DNA from: Micromonospora avicenniae
Lineage (GTDB): Bacteria; Actinomycetota; Actinomycetes; Mycobacteriales; Micromonosporaceae
DNA: 64,000 nt
Reading direction: 5' to 3'
NCBI RefSeq assembly: GCF_900156065.1
Contig: NZ_FTNF01000003.1
Location: 248,001 to 312,000, forward strand
Part shown: piece after piece, positions 30,850-41,352 of the stretch
Position numbering within the stretch: the stretch's first letter is position 1
Layout of the letters: every line of letters begins with the position of its first letter
Program-made: the position numbers and the translations under genes
The notes under the pieces: model-generated
Seen by the model: only the letters and a program-made list of their open reading frames with translations
Databases searched by the model: none
What the model was told of the DNA's origin: nothing

Positions 30850-32142
30850 GTGCAGAGCATCCGGCGGGTGGCGGTCATCGGCGGCAACCGCATCCCCTTC
30901 GCCCGCTCCAACTCGCGCTACGCGAACGCGTCCAACTCGGACCTGCTCGGCGCGGCGCTGGACGGCCTGGTGGCCCGGTACGGCCTGGCCGGTCAGCGGG
31001 TCGGCGAGGTGGTCGCCGGGGCGGTGCTCAAGCACTCCCGGGACTACAACCTGACCCGCGAGGTGGTGCTCGGATCCCGGCTCGACCCGCACACCCCTGC
31101 GTACGACATCCAGCAGGCCTGCGGCACCGGCCTGGAGGCGGCGATCCTGGTCGCCAACAAGATCGCCCTCGGGCAGCTCGACGTCGGCATCGCGGGCGGC
31201 GTCGACACCACCTCGGACGCGCCCCTGGCGATCAACGAGGACCTGCGTCGTACGCTGCTCAAACTCAACAGCGCCCGGACCGTCGGCGAACGGCTGAAGG
31301 TGGCCGCGAAGCTGCGCCCGCTCCAGCCGTTCAAGCCGGAGATCCCGCGTAACGCCGAGCCGCGCACGGGCCTGTCGATGGGTGAGCACGCGGCCCGGAC
31401 GGCGCTGCGCTGGAACATCGACCGGCGCTCCCAGGACGAACTGGCGCTCCGGTCGCACCAGCGGCTGGCCGCCGCCTACGAGCGGGGCTTCTTCGACGAC
31501 CTGATGACGCCGTACCTCGGGCTGACCCGGGACCAGAACCTCCGCCCCGACAGCAGCCTGGAGAAGCTGGGCGCGTTGCGGCCGGTCTTCGGCACGCGCG
31601 GGCCGGACGCCGAGAAGGCCACCATGACCGCCGGGAACTCCTCGCCGCTCACCGACGGCGCGTCGACCGTGCTGCTGGCGTCGGAGGAGTGGGCGCGGGA
31701 ACGGAGGCTGCCGGTGCTGGCCTGGTTCACCTGGTCGGAGACGGCCGCCGTGGACTTCGTGCACGGCGACGAGGGGCTGCTGATGGCCCCCGCGTACGCG
31801 GTGCCCCGGATGCTCGCCCGGGCCGGGCTGACCCTTCAGGACTTCGACTACTACGAGATCCACGAGGCGTTCGCCTCGCAGGTGCTGGCCACCCTCGCCG
31901 CCTGGGAGTCACCCGAGTTCTGCAAGGACCGGCTCGGCCTGGACGCGCCGCTCGGCGCGATCGACCGGGACCGGTTGAACGTCAACGGCTCCTCGCTGGC
32001 CGCCGGGCACCCGTTCGCGGCGACCGGTGGCCGGATCGTGGCGACCCTCGCGAAGCTGCTCGCCGAGAAGGGCGGCGGACGCGGACTGATCTCGATCTGC
32101 GCCGCGGGTGGCCAGGGCGTGACGGCGATCCTGGAGCGCTGA
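30850..32142 (+). CDS. Thiolase (acetyl-CoA acyltransferase, FadA2-type)
   Basis: A 430-residue thiolase that exchanges acyl groups between CoA thioesters, the last step of beta-oxidation or the first of acetoacetyl-CoA formation. Catalytic elements: the nucleophilic Cys in QQACGTGLEA, the His in YEIHEAFASQVLA, NVNGSSLAAGHPFAATGGR with the second His, and the second Cys in ISICAAGGQG. The start is GTG 30850, about 7 nt after GAGGAGG. It is divergent from the FabG-MaoC pair and would be controlled from the same 55-bp region. It is followed by an unrelated lipoprotein gene. Confidence 0.94.
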   Translation: MQSIRRVAVIGGNRIPFARSNSRYANASNSDLLGAALDGLVARYGLAGQRVGEVVAGAVLKHSRDYNLTREVVLGSRLDPHTPAYDIQQACGTGLEAAILVANKIALGQLDVGIAGGVDTTSDAPLAINEDLRRTLLKLNSARTVGERLKVAAKLRPLQPFKPEIPRNAEPRTGLSMGEHAARTALRWNIDRRSQDELALRSHQRLAAAYERGFFDDLMTPYLGLTRDQNLRPDSSLEKLGALRPVFGTRGPDAEKATMTAGNSSPLTDGASTVLLASEEWARERRLPVLAWFTWSETAAVDFVHGDEGLLMAPAYAVPRMLARAGLTLQDFDYYEIHEAFASQVLATLAAWESPEFCKDRLGLDAPLGAIDRDRLNVNGSSLAAGHPFAATGGRIVATLAKLLAEKGGGRGLISICAAGGQGVTAILER

Positions 32143-32215
32143 CCCCGGCGGGGAACCATCTCCCGGGCGGTGCCGTCCAACCGCCGTAGGTCGGGTTCGG
32201 CGGACGGGAGCGGCG

Positions 32216-33169
32216 ATGAGGCGAAGCGGGCGTGTGATGGCTGTGGCCGCGATTTCGGCACTGCTGGCGGGCTGCGCGGACGGGCCCGGGCAGGTGGCGG
32301 CGGACCTCGCCGGTTCGGAGCCGTCGGGCACCGCCCCGACCGCGTCGGCGCACAGCCGGGCGGACCCCTCCGGTTCGGAGCCGCCGGGCACCTCCCCGGC
32401 CGGGCCGGTGCCCGCCCGGACGGATCCGGTCCGGCTGATCGGCTCCTGGACGGCGACGGAGGTCGACGGGGACGCGGGAGGCGTCCTCCGGCTCGCCCCC
32501 GTCGACCAGGGCGGCCTGCTCTGGTTCGGCAGCTGCGGGCCATCGATGGGCAGCTGGCGGGCCGACACGTACGGCCTGTTCATCGCCGATCCGTCGGAGA
32601 TCTCGGTGGCCGGCCCGGCCGACTGTCCACACACCGCCCCCTGGCTGGGTCGCGTCACCGCCTTCCGCTTCGAGGGCGACACTCCGGTCCTGCTCGACGA
32701 CCGGGGCCGGAGACTCGCCAGCCTGCGGCCCGGCGCGAAGCCCACGCCCGGGCCGGACCTGCTGCCGTCGCTGGCGGAACCGCCCACGGTCACCGCGGCG
32801 GCGCGGGAGGCCCTCGCGCCCGCCGCCGAGCTGCCCGCCGGTCTGTCCCCGGCGAGCCGGGACACCCTGCTCGGGCGGTGGGTGCCTGCCGCGGACCGGA
32901 GGCCCGGCGCGAGCGCGGCCTACCTGGAGCTGCGCGGCGACGGGGAGTGGCGGGGCTCCGACGGCTGCAACGGCCAGCGCGGACGATGGGTCGCCGGCCC
33001 GGAGGGCGCCCTGCTCGCCACCGCCGGGCACAGCACGCTGATCGGCTGCGACAACGTGCCGTTGGCGGCCTGGCTGTCCCGGGCGTCCCGGGCGGGGCTC
33101 GACGGCGACGTGCTGGTGCTGCTCAGCGCCCAGGGCAAGGAGACCGGCCGGCTGAAGCGCGCCGACTGA
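32216..33169 (+). CDS. Lipoprotein with META-like domains
   Basis: A 317-residue exported lipoprotein. The signal peptide ends in the lipobox LLAGC (Cys20). After it come two imperfect copies of a GSEPxGTxP segment (the DNA repeats at about 32310 and 32370 as well), which form a flexible linker. The rest has two similar halves, each with a GSW/GRW strand and a D-G-C or S-C-G turn (RLIGSWTATEVDGD, LLGRWVPAADRR, GSDGCNGQRGRW), resembling the META/HslJ stress-domain pattern. The true function is unknown. ATG 32216 is preceded by GGGAG. The gene stands between the thiolase and purB. Confidence 0.75.
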   Translation: MRRSGRVMAVAAISALLAGCADGPGQVAADLAGSEPSGTAPTASAHSRADPSGSEPPGTSPAGPVPARTDPVRLIGSWTATEVDGDAGGVLRLAPVDQGGLLWFGSCGPSMGSWRADTYGLFIADPSEISVAGPADCPHTAPWLGRVTAFRFEGDTPVLLDDRGRRLASLRPGAKPTPGPDLLPSLAEPPTVTAAAREALAPAAELPAGLSPASRDTLLGRWVPAADRRPGASAAYLELRGDGEWRGSDGCNGQRGRWVAGPEGALLATAGHSTLIGCDNVPLAAWLSRASRAGLDGDVLVLLSAQGKETGRLKRAD

Positions 33170-33294
33170 GCGGCAACTCGTCCGGCCGGGCATGCGTGTG
33201 CCCGGTACCGCCGGCCCGCACCCGACGACACCTGCTGCCGTACCCGCCGACGGCCCCGTCCGGGCGCGACCGGCGGATACGGGAGAATGGCAGC

Positions 33295-34719
33295 GTGACG
33301 ACGATCCCGAACGTGCTCGCCCACCGGTACGCCTCGCCCGAACTGGTCGCCCTCTGGTCGCCGGAGGAGAAGATCCGCCTGGAGCGGCGGCTCTGGCTCG
33401 CCGTGCTCCGGGCCCAGCGCGACCTCGGGGTGCCGGTGCCGGACGGGGTGGTCGAGGCGTACGAGCGGGTGCTCGACCAGGTCGACCTCGCCTCGATCGC
33501 GGAGCGGGAGCGGGTCACCCGACACGACGTGAAGGCCCGGATCGAGGAGTTCAGCGCGCTCGCCGGGCACGAGCACGTGCACAAGGGCATGACCTCCCGG
33601 GACCTCACCGAGAACGTCGAGCAGCTCCAGGTGCGCCGCTCGCTGGAGCTGATCCGGGACCGGGTGGTGGCCACCCTGGCCCGGCTGGCCTGGCACGCGA
33701 ACGAGTACTCGGGCGTGGTGATGGCCGGCCGCTCGCACAACGTGGCGGCGCAGGCCACCACGCTCGGCAAGCGCTTCGCGTCGGCGGCGGAGGAGCTGCT
33801 CATCGCGTACGAGCGGCTGGAGGACCTGATCGCCCGCTACCCGCTGCGCGGGATCAAGGGGCCGGTGGGCACCGCCGCCGATCAGCTCGACCTCCTGGAC
33901 GGCGACGCCGAGAAGGTCGCCGAGCTGGAGCGGCGGGTGGCCGAGCACCTCGGCTTCTCCCGGGTGCTGGACAGCGTCGGCCAGGTCTACCCGCGCTCGC
34001 TCGACTTCGACGTGCTCTCCGCGCTGGCCCAGGTCGCCGCCGGTCCTTCCTCGCTGGCCACCACGATCCGGCTGATGGTGGGTCAGGAGCTGGTCACCGA
34101 GGGCTTCAAGCCCGGTCAGGTCGGCTCCAGCGCGATGCCGCACAAGATGAACACCCGCTCGTCGGAGCGCGTCAACGGCTTCGCCGTGATCATCCGCGGT
34201 TACCTGTCGATGGTCGGCGAGCTGGCCGGCGACCAGTGGAACGAGGGGGACGTCTCCTGCTCGGTGGTGCGCCGGGTGGCGCTGCCGGACGCGTTCTTCG
34301 CCGCCGACGGGCTGTTCCAGACCTTCCTCACCGTGCTCGACGAGTTCGGGGCGTACCCGGCGGTGATCAACCGGGAGCTGGAGCGCTTCCTGCCGTTCCT
34401 GGCCACCACGAAGATCCTGGTGGCGGCGGTCCGGCGAGGCGTCGGCCGGGAGGTCGCCCACGAGGTGATCAAGGAGCACGCGGTGGCCGTGGCGCTCGGT
34501 ATGCGGGAGAAGGGCGCGCTGGAGAACGACCTCTTCGACCGGCTCGCCGCTGACGGCCGGCTGGGGCTGACCCGAGCGGAGATCGACGAGCTGGTCGCCG
34601 ACCGGGCCGCCTTCGTCGGTGCCGCCCCCGCCCAGGTCCAGGCCGTCACCCGCCGCATCACGAAGATCGTCGAAGCCCACCCCCAGGCTGCCGCCTACTC
34701 CCCACCCCCCATCCTCTAA
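33295..34719 (+). CDS. purB: Adenylosuccinate lyase
   Basis: A 474-residue member of the fumarase/aspartase superfamily. It removes fumarate from SAICAR and from adenylosuccinate, so it acts twice in purine synthesis. Motifs: the signature loop GSSAMPHKMNTRSSE, TSRDLTENVEQLQ, MAGRSHNVAAQATTLGKRF with the catalytic His, and QWNEGDVSCSVVRR. The start is GTG 33295 (VTTIPNVLAHRYASPELV), with GGGAGA upstream. The C terminus ends in a proline-rich PPPIL. It is followed by a C-rich tract and palindrome C. Confidence 0.96.
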   Translation: MTTIPNVLAHRYASPELVALWSPEEKIRLERRLWLAVLRAQRDLGVPVPDGVVEAYERVLDQVDLASIAERERVTRHDVKARIEEFSALAGHEHVHKGMTSRDLTENVEQLQVRRSLELIRDRVVATLARLAWHANEYSGVVMAGRSHNVAAQATTLGKRFASAAEELLIAYERLEDLIARYPLRGIKGPVGTAADQLDLLDGDAEKVAELERRVAEHLGFSRVLDSVGQVYPRSLDFDVLSALAQVAAGPSSLATTIRLMVGQELVTEGFKPGQVGSSAMPHKMNTRSSERVNGFAVIIRGYLSMVGELAGDQWNEGDVSCSVVRRVALPDAFFAADGLFQTFLTVLDEFGAYPAVINRELERFLPFLATTKILVAAVRRGVGREVAHEVIKEHAVAVALGMREKGALENDLFDRLAADGRLGLTRAEIDELVADRAAFVGAAPAQVQAVTRRITKIVEAHPQAAAYSPPPIL

Positions 34720-34767
34720 CCCCAACCCCCCCCACCCCCACCCCCTCCCCCCTCCCCCCTCCCCCTT
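34720..34767 (-). other. C-rich tract, possible G-quadruplex on the minus strand
   Basis: About 48 nt made almost only of C runs (CCCCCCCC, then repeated CCCCCT units). On the minus strand this gives at least five runs of five or more G. It lies between the purB stop and palindrome C. Confidence 0.6.
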
Positions 34768-34776
34768 ACTTCGCCC

Positions 34777-34838
34777 CGGTGATCAAGAGGCTTGCGTCAG
34801 GTTCGATCTTCAACGTGACGCGAACCTCTTGATCACCG
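34777..34838. repeat. Dispersed palindrome, copy C
   Basis: CGGTGATCAAGAGGCTTGCG begins the left arm (34777-34799). The right arm 34816-34838 is its reverse complement with two mismatches in 23. The loop is again 16 nt. Confidence 0.92.
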
Positions 34839-34894
34839 ACGTCAGTCAAGGGCAGGAGGTGGGCCTCCGGGGGCGGGGTGGGTGGGTTGGTGGG

Positions 34895-35356
34895 TTAGGA
34901 GTCGCGGGTGGGGGTTTCGGCGGCGGTGCGTAGGTTGGGGGCGCTCGCCGGTTCGGCGATGCCGCCCGGGGCCTCCGCGATGGCCGGGTCGCTGGCGGTC
35001 TCCGCGGCGACCAGCGGCTGGTCGGGCGGCATGACGTCGGGCACCTTGGGTACGACGATCACCGCCGTCCCGTACGCGCAGATCTCCATCCACATCTCGC
35101 CGCAGTCCCGGCTGTCGAAGCGCATGCCGATCACGGCGTTGGCACCGAGCCGGCGGGCCTCCTCGCCGAGCCGGGCCACCGAGTCGGTACGCCACCGGGT
35201 GAGGTTGTCCGGAGCCATCGGGTCGTACGCGCCACCGCGGAGGTTCTTGACGCCCTCGCGGTACGGGTTTCTGGTCCTGGCCATCGAGGAGACCACCTCA
35301 CCGAGGATCTGGCGGATCTCGTAGCCGGGCAGTTGATCCGTCGTCACGACCAGCAC
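34895..35356 (-). CDS. YbjQ/UPF0145 family protein
   Basis: A 153-residue soluble protein of the YbjQ (heavy-metal-binding-domain-like) family. Typical sequence: TTDQLPGYEIRQILGEVVSSMARTRNPYREG, GARRLGANAVIGMRFDSRDCGEMWMEICAYGTAVIV, with Cys in two strands. The last 35 residues are an Ala/Pro-rich tail not found in short members. I chose GTG 35356 (LVVTTDQLPGYEI) as in the family. GTG 35347 is another choice. The role is unknown; homologues are pentameric and proposed to bind metals or lipids. It is on the opposite strand to purB. Confidence 0.85.
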   Translation of the reverse strand: MLVVTTDQLPGYEIRQILGEVVSSMARTRNPYREGVKNLRGGAYDPMAPDNLTRWRTDSVARLGEEARRLGANAVIGMRFDSRDCGEMWMEICAYGTAVIVVPKVPDVMPPDQPLVAAETASDPAIAEAPGGIAEPASAPNLRTAAETPTRDS

Positions 35357-35420
35357 GGTTCCGATGCTGTCAGGGTGAGCGACACCCGATCGCGAGCGGT
35401 GTTCACCTGATCGGATGCTG

Positions 35421-35474
35421 AAAAACGGCGCGGCGCGGACGGCTGGCGCTCTGCCGACCATCCGCGCCGCGCCG
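35421..35474 (-). terminator. Classical terminator with U-run after the protease gene
   Basis: CGGCGCGGCGCGGA (35426-35439) pairs perfectly with TCCGCGCCGCGCCG (35461-35474). On the minus strand the stem is followed by five T (35425-35421), a textbook intrinsic terminator. Confidence 0.88.
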
Positions 35475-35485
35475 GGCGCTAACCG

Positions 35486-36169
35486 TCAGACACCGGCCAC
35501 CGAGGTGATCCAGGACCGGTTGTACGCGACACTGCCGTAGTTCTGGATGTTCACGCCGTCCGCGGTCGAGGCGACGCCGACCTGCCGGCCGTTGTAGAAC
35601 TGCGGGCCGCCCGAGTCGCCCCGCCAGGCGTTGCCGTTGATGCGCGAGCTGCGGATGGCCTGGCCGCCGTACGCGTCGGTGGCGCTGTTGCTGGTCACCT
35701 GGACGTTGGCGGTCTTCAGCACGGTGGACGCCGAGCAGCCGCTGTAGCAGGTCATGCCCCAGCCGTAGATCGAGTTGGTCGAGCCGATCGGCGGGTTGCT
35801 GGTGGCCAGGGTCACGGTGGAGGAGCTCACCGCGCTGGAGAGGCGCATCAGGGCGAGGTCGTAGCGGGTGTAGGTGGCCGAGATGGTGCGGGTCACCCCG
35901 CCGGAGGAGCGGTTGACGCTGCCGATCCGGACCGACATCGTGCCGCTGATGCAGTGCCGGGCGGTGAGCACCCACTGCGAGGCGATCACGCTGCCGGAGC
36001 AGGTGAACGAGCCGTTGCTGAACACCGCGGCGGCCCACGGGGCGGACGAGACGGTGCCGCCGCCGATGATCGGCTGGGGGCCGGCGGGGGCTGCGGTGGC
36101 ACCGGAGGCGGCGCCGACGACGCCGATCATGGCGGTGCTGATCGCGACGAGCAGGGAGCGGATGCGCAT
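35486..36169 (-). CDS. Secreted trypsin-like serine protease (S1)
   Basis: A 227-residue exported protease. The signal peptide is MRIRSLLVAISTAMIGVVGA followed by an Ala-rich cleavage region. The catalytic triad is His72 (LTARHC), Asp104 (YDLALMRL) and Ser186 (GDSGGP), with paired Cys for the usual disulfides (FTCSGS...RHC and MTCYSGCS). The mature domain is about 195 residues, smaller than trypsin and similar to streptogrisin-type enzymes. The substrate specificity pocket cannot be set from sequence alone. It has its own promoter at 36271-36299 and terminator at 35421, so it is a single-gene unit inserted between purB and purS. Confidence 0.92.
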   Translation of the reverse strand: MRIRSLLVAISTAMIGVVGAASGATAAPAGPQPIIGGGTVSSAPWAAAVFSNGSFTCSGSVIASQWVLTARHCISGTMSVRIGSVNRSSGGVTRTISATYTRYDLALMRLSSAVSSSTVTLATSNPPIGSTNSIYGWGMTCYSGCSASTVLKTANVQVTSNSATDAYGGQAIRSSRINGNAWRGDSGGPQFYNGRQVGVASTADGVNIQNYGSVAYNRSWITSVAGV

Positions 36170-36270
36170 GGGCTGGACTCCTTGAGGGTGGGGTGCTGCC
36201 CGGGGTCGCCGGGCGGGGGCAACCGGCGGCGTGTGATCCTTACCGCCATATCATCGAACTCTGTCGATGT

Positions 36271-36299
36271 AGACTAGGGGGAGCGGCGCACGTTTTCAA
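36271..36299 (-). promoter_or_regulatory. Sigma-70-type promoter of the protease gene
   Basis: On the minus strand TTGAAA (36299-36294) and TAGTCT (36276-36271) are separated by 17 nt. The predicted start near 36264 leaves a leader of about 95 nt before ATG 36169. Confidence 0.6.
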
Positions 36300-36537
36300 G
36301 ATTTCCTTTTGGACTCCGCGACATAACGATTCGGCCATAGCGTGAGTCGTATATGCCCTGGTGGGAGTGGTGCCAGGGGTCGCGGAGTGGCCCACGCCAC
36401 GTGTGTCGTGGAGTTGTCTCGACTGCGGCCCGGCCCGAGCCCGGCCGGTGCGGGCACACCGTCATCTGCCAGGTAGGCTGGCTGCGCTCGCCCCATGTGG
36501 GCCGGCACCCAACTGCGTACACAGTCAGGAGTGCCCA
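36300..36537 (+). promoter_or_regulatory. Region upstream of purS with a -10 box
   Basis: With 36170-36299 this forms a 368-bp gap without genes between the protease and purS. The first part is unusually AT-rich for the window (36294-36355). TAGGCT at 36474-36479 is a likely -10 box, 59 nt before the purS start. No operator could be named. Confidence 0.4.
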
Positions 36538-36801
36538 GTGCCTCGCGTCGTCGTCGACGTCATGCTCAAGCCCGAGATCCTCGATCCGCAGGGCCAGGCC
36601 GTCGCAAACGCGCTGCCGCGGCTCGGCGTCAGCGACGTCGCCTCGGTCCGGATCGGCAGGCGGATCGAGATCGAGTTCACCGGCGAACCGGACCTGGACC
36701 GGGCCCGGGAGATCGCCGACAAGCTGCTCGCCAACCCGGTCATCGAGGACTTCACCGTCCGCGTGGTCGAGGCCGACGAGACCGCGGGCGCCCGGTCGTG
36801 A
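36538..36801 (+). CDS. purS: FGAM synthase subunit PurS
   Basis: An 87-residue small subunit that bridges PurL and PurQ in the Gram-positive type of formylglycinamidine synthase. It has a ferredoxin-like fold: [68 protein letters not shown]. The start is GTG 36538 with AGGA 7 nt upstream. Its stop overlaps the purQ start by 4 nt (GTGA), so the amounts of the two subunits are coupled. All three subunits are encoded together with purL. Confidence 0.95.
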   Translation: MPRVVVDVMLKPEILDPQGQAVANALPRLGVSDVASVRIGRRIEIEFTGEPDLDRAREIADKLLANPVIEDFTVRVVEADETAGARS

Positions 36802-37481
36802 CCGCGCGGGTCGGAGTTGTCACCTTCCCCGGCTCGCTCGACGACGGGGACGCCGCCCGCGCCGTACGGATCGCCGGCGCCGAGCCGGTCCGCCTCTGGC
36901 ACGGCGACCCGGCCCTCCACGGGGTCGACGCCGTCGTCCTTCCCGGCGGCTTCTCCTACGGCGACTACCTGCGCTGCGGGGCCATCGCCCGGTTCGCCCC
37001 GGTGATGGAGTCGATCGTCGACGCCGCTCGGGGTGGCATGCCGGTGCTCGGCATCTGCAACGGCTTCCAGATCCTCTGCGAGGCGCACCTGCTGCCCGGC
37101 GCGCTCACCCGCAACCAGCACCTGCACTTCCGCAACCGGGACCAGGTCCTGCGGATCGAGACGGTGGGCACCGCCTGGACGAACACGTTCCAGCCGGGCC
37201 AGGAGGTGCTGATTCCGGTCAAGAACGGCGAGGGCTGCTACGTCGCCGACCCCGCGACGCTGGACCGGCTCGAGGCCGAGGGTCGGGTGGTGGCCCGCTA
37301 CATCGGCGGCAACCCGAACGGGTCGCAGCGTGACATCGCCGCGATCACCAACGAGGCCGGGAACGTGGTCGGCATCATGCCCCACCCCGAGCACGCCGTG
37401 GAGGAGCTCACCGGCCCCTCGCTGGACGGCCTCGGCTTCTTCACCTCGGTCCTCAAGCACCTGGTAGGGGCGCCTGCGTGA
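36798..37481 (+). CDS. purQ: FGAM synthase subunit PurQ (glutaminase)
   Basis: A 227-residue class I glutamine amidotransferase that releases ammonia for PurL. The nucleophile elbow GICNGFQ holds Cys87, and the catalytic His and Glu are in [10 protein letters not shown] near the C terminus. The oxyanion region [16 protein letters not shown] is conserved. The length is normal. GTG 36798 overlaps purS. The 127-bp linker to purL is longer than typical for such operons. Confidence 0.96.
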   Translation: MTARVGVVTFPGSLDDGDAARAVRIAGAEPVRLWHGDPALHGVDAVVLPGGFSYGDYLRCGAIARFAPVMESIVDAARGGMPVLGICNGFQILCEAHLLPGALTRNQHLHFRNRDQVLRIETVGTAWTNTFQPGQEVLIPVKNGEGCYVADPATLDRLEAEGRVVARYIGGNPNGSQRDIAAITNEAGNVVGIMPHPEHAVEELTGPSLDGLGFFTSVLKHLVGAPA

Positions 37482-37608
37482 GCGCGTGGAGCGAGCCGGG
37501 TCTGCGGGCCCCGCAGTCGCGAACGAAGCGCGCAGCAGCGACCAGCAACAGGATCATCGGTCGGCTCAACCGCCCCGCGGGCGGCCACGAGCGCAGCGAG
37601 GAGAGGTC
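37482..37608 (+). other. 127-bp linker between purQ and purL
   Basis: Contains GAGCGCGTGGAGCGAGC-type and AACGAAGCGCGCAGCAGCG-type stretches of the kind I associate with dispersed repeats in Micromonospora chromosomes, and GCGCAGCGAGGAGAG before the purL start. No gene or clear hairpin was found. The identification as a repeat rests on memory and is uncertain. Confidence 0.3.
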
Positions 37609-40317
<2,709 letters not shown>

Positions 40318-41266
40318 GGCGTTGGCCGCGGCCGTCTTCGCCCAACCCGGATCGGGCGCCCGGTTCGACTGGGGCCTGACCGGGGCGGCGGAGCTCGGCC
40401 GCGTCTGCGGTGCTCTGGTGGTGGTGGACGTCCTCTCGTTCACCACCGCCGTCGAGGTGGCGGTCAGCCGGGGCATGCGGGTACACCCGTTCCCCTGGGG
40501 TGAGCAGGCCGCCGAGTACGCGAGCCGGATCGGCGCCACCGTCGCGGTGGGCCGCCGGCAGACCAACCCGGCGCAGCCGTGGTCGCTCTCACCGGCGGCG
40601 TTGAGCACGGCGCCGGTCGTCGCCGACCTGGTGCTGCCGTCGCCGAACGGTTCGGCGATCAGCGCCGCGGCGAGCGCCACCGGCGTACCAGTGGTGGCGG
40701 CCTGCCTGCGTAACGCCCGCGCCGTCGGGCGTTGGCTGCGCCGCCAGGGGTACGGCTCGTCAGCCGCGCCGGTCGGCGTGATCGCCGCAGGTGAGCGCTG
40801 GCCGGACGGCTCGCTACGCCCCGGTGTGGAGGACCAGCTCGGCGCGGCGAGCGTGCTGGACGCCCTCTCCGGCGTACCGGGTGGGCTCTCCGTCGAGGCG
40901 GCCATGGCGCTCGCGGCGCTGGCCAGCACTCCGGACGTACCGGCCGCGGTGCGCGGCTGCGTCTCCGGACGGGAACTCACCGAGGGTGGCTTCGCCGGGG
41001 ACGTGGAGATCGCGGTGCAGATCGACGTCTCCGACGTGGTGCCGGTGCTCTACCAGGGCGTCTTCTCCGCCGGCTGACCGATCCCCGCCGGTCGTCATCG
41101 GCTCGGGCACCACCGTTCGCCGGCTCATCGGGCAGCTGCCAACCGGCACCCACCCCTCGCGGCATTCGGCCCGCTGTGGCGTCCGACCCCACTGCGCCTT
41201 CCGTCCGCCGCCATCGGTGTCTCACCGTGACCTGCGTGATGATCCCCGCCGCCACCGGACATGCGA

Positions 41267-41298
41267 AACGGGCCGCCCGGAGATCCGGGCGGCCCGTT
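41267..41298. terminator. Bidirectional terminator between ComB-like and surface-protein genes
   Basis: AACGGGCCGCCCGG (41267-41280) pairs perfectly with CCGGGCGGCCCGTT (41285-41298) around a 4-nt AGAT loop. A long stem with a tight loop between convergent genes. Confidence 0.88.
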
Positions 41299-41352
41299 CG
41301 ACCTGCCTGCTTAGCGGGCCTCGGCGGTCGGTGCAGCCGCAAGCCCTTCGGC

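Noticed and set aside
29800-31863. 687-codon minus-strand open frame
   Set aside because: It is antisense to the thiolase and out of frame with FabG, with Arg/Pro/Gly-rich shadow composition.
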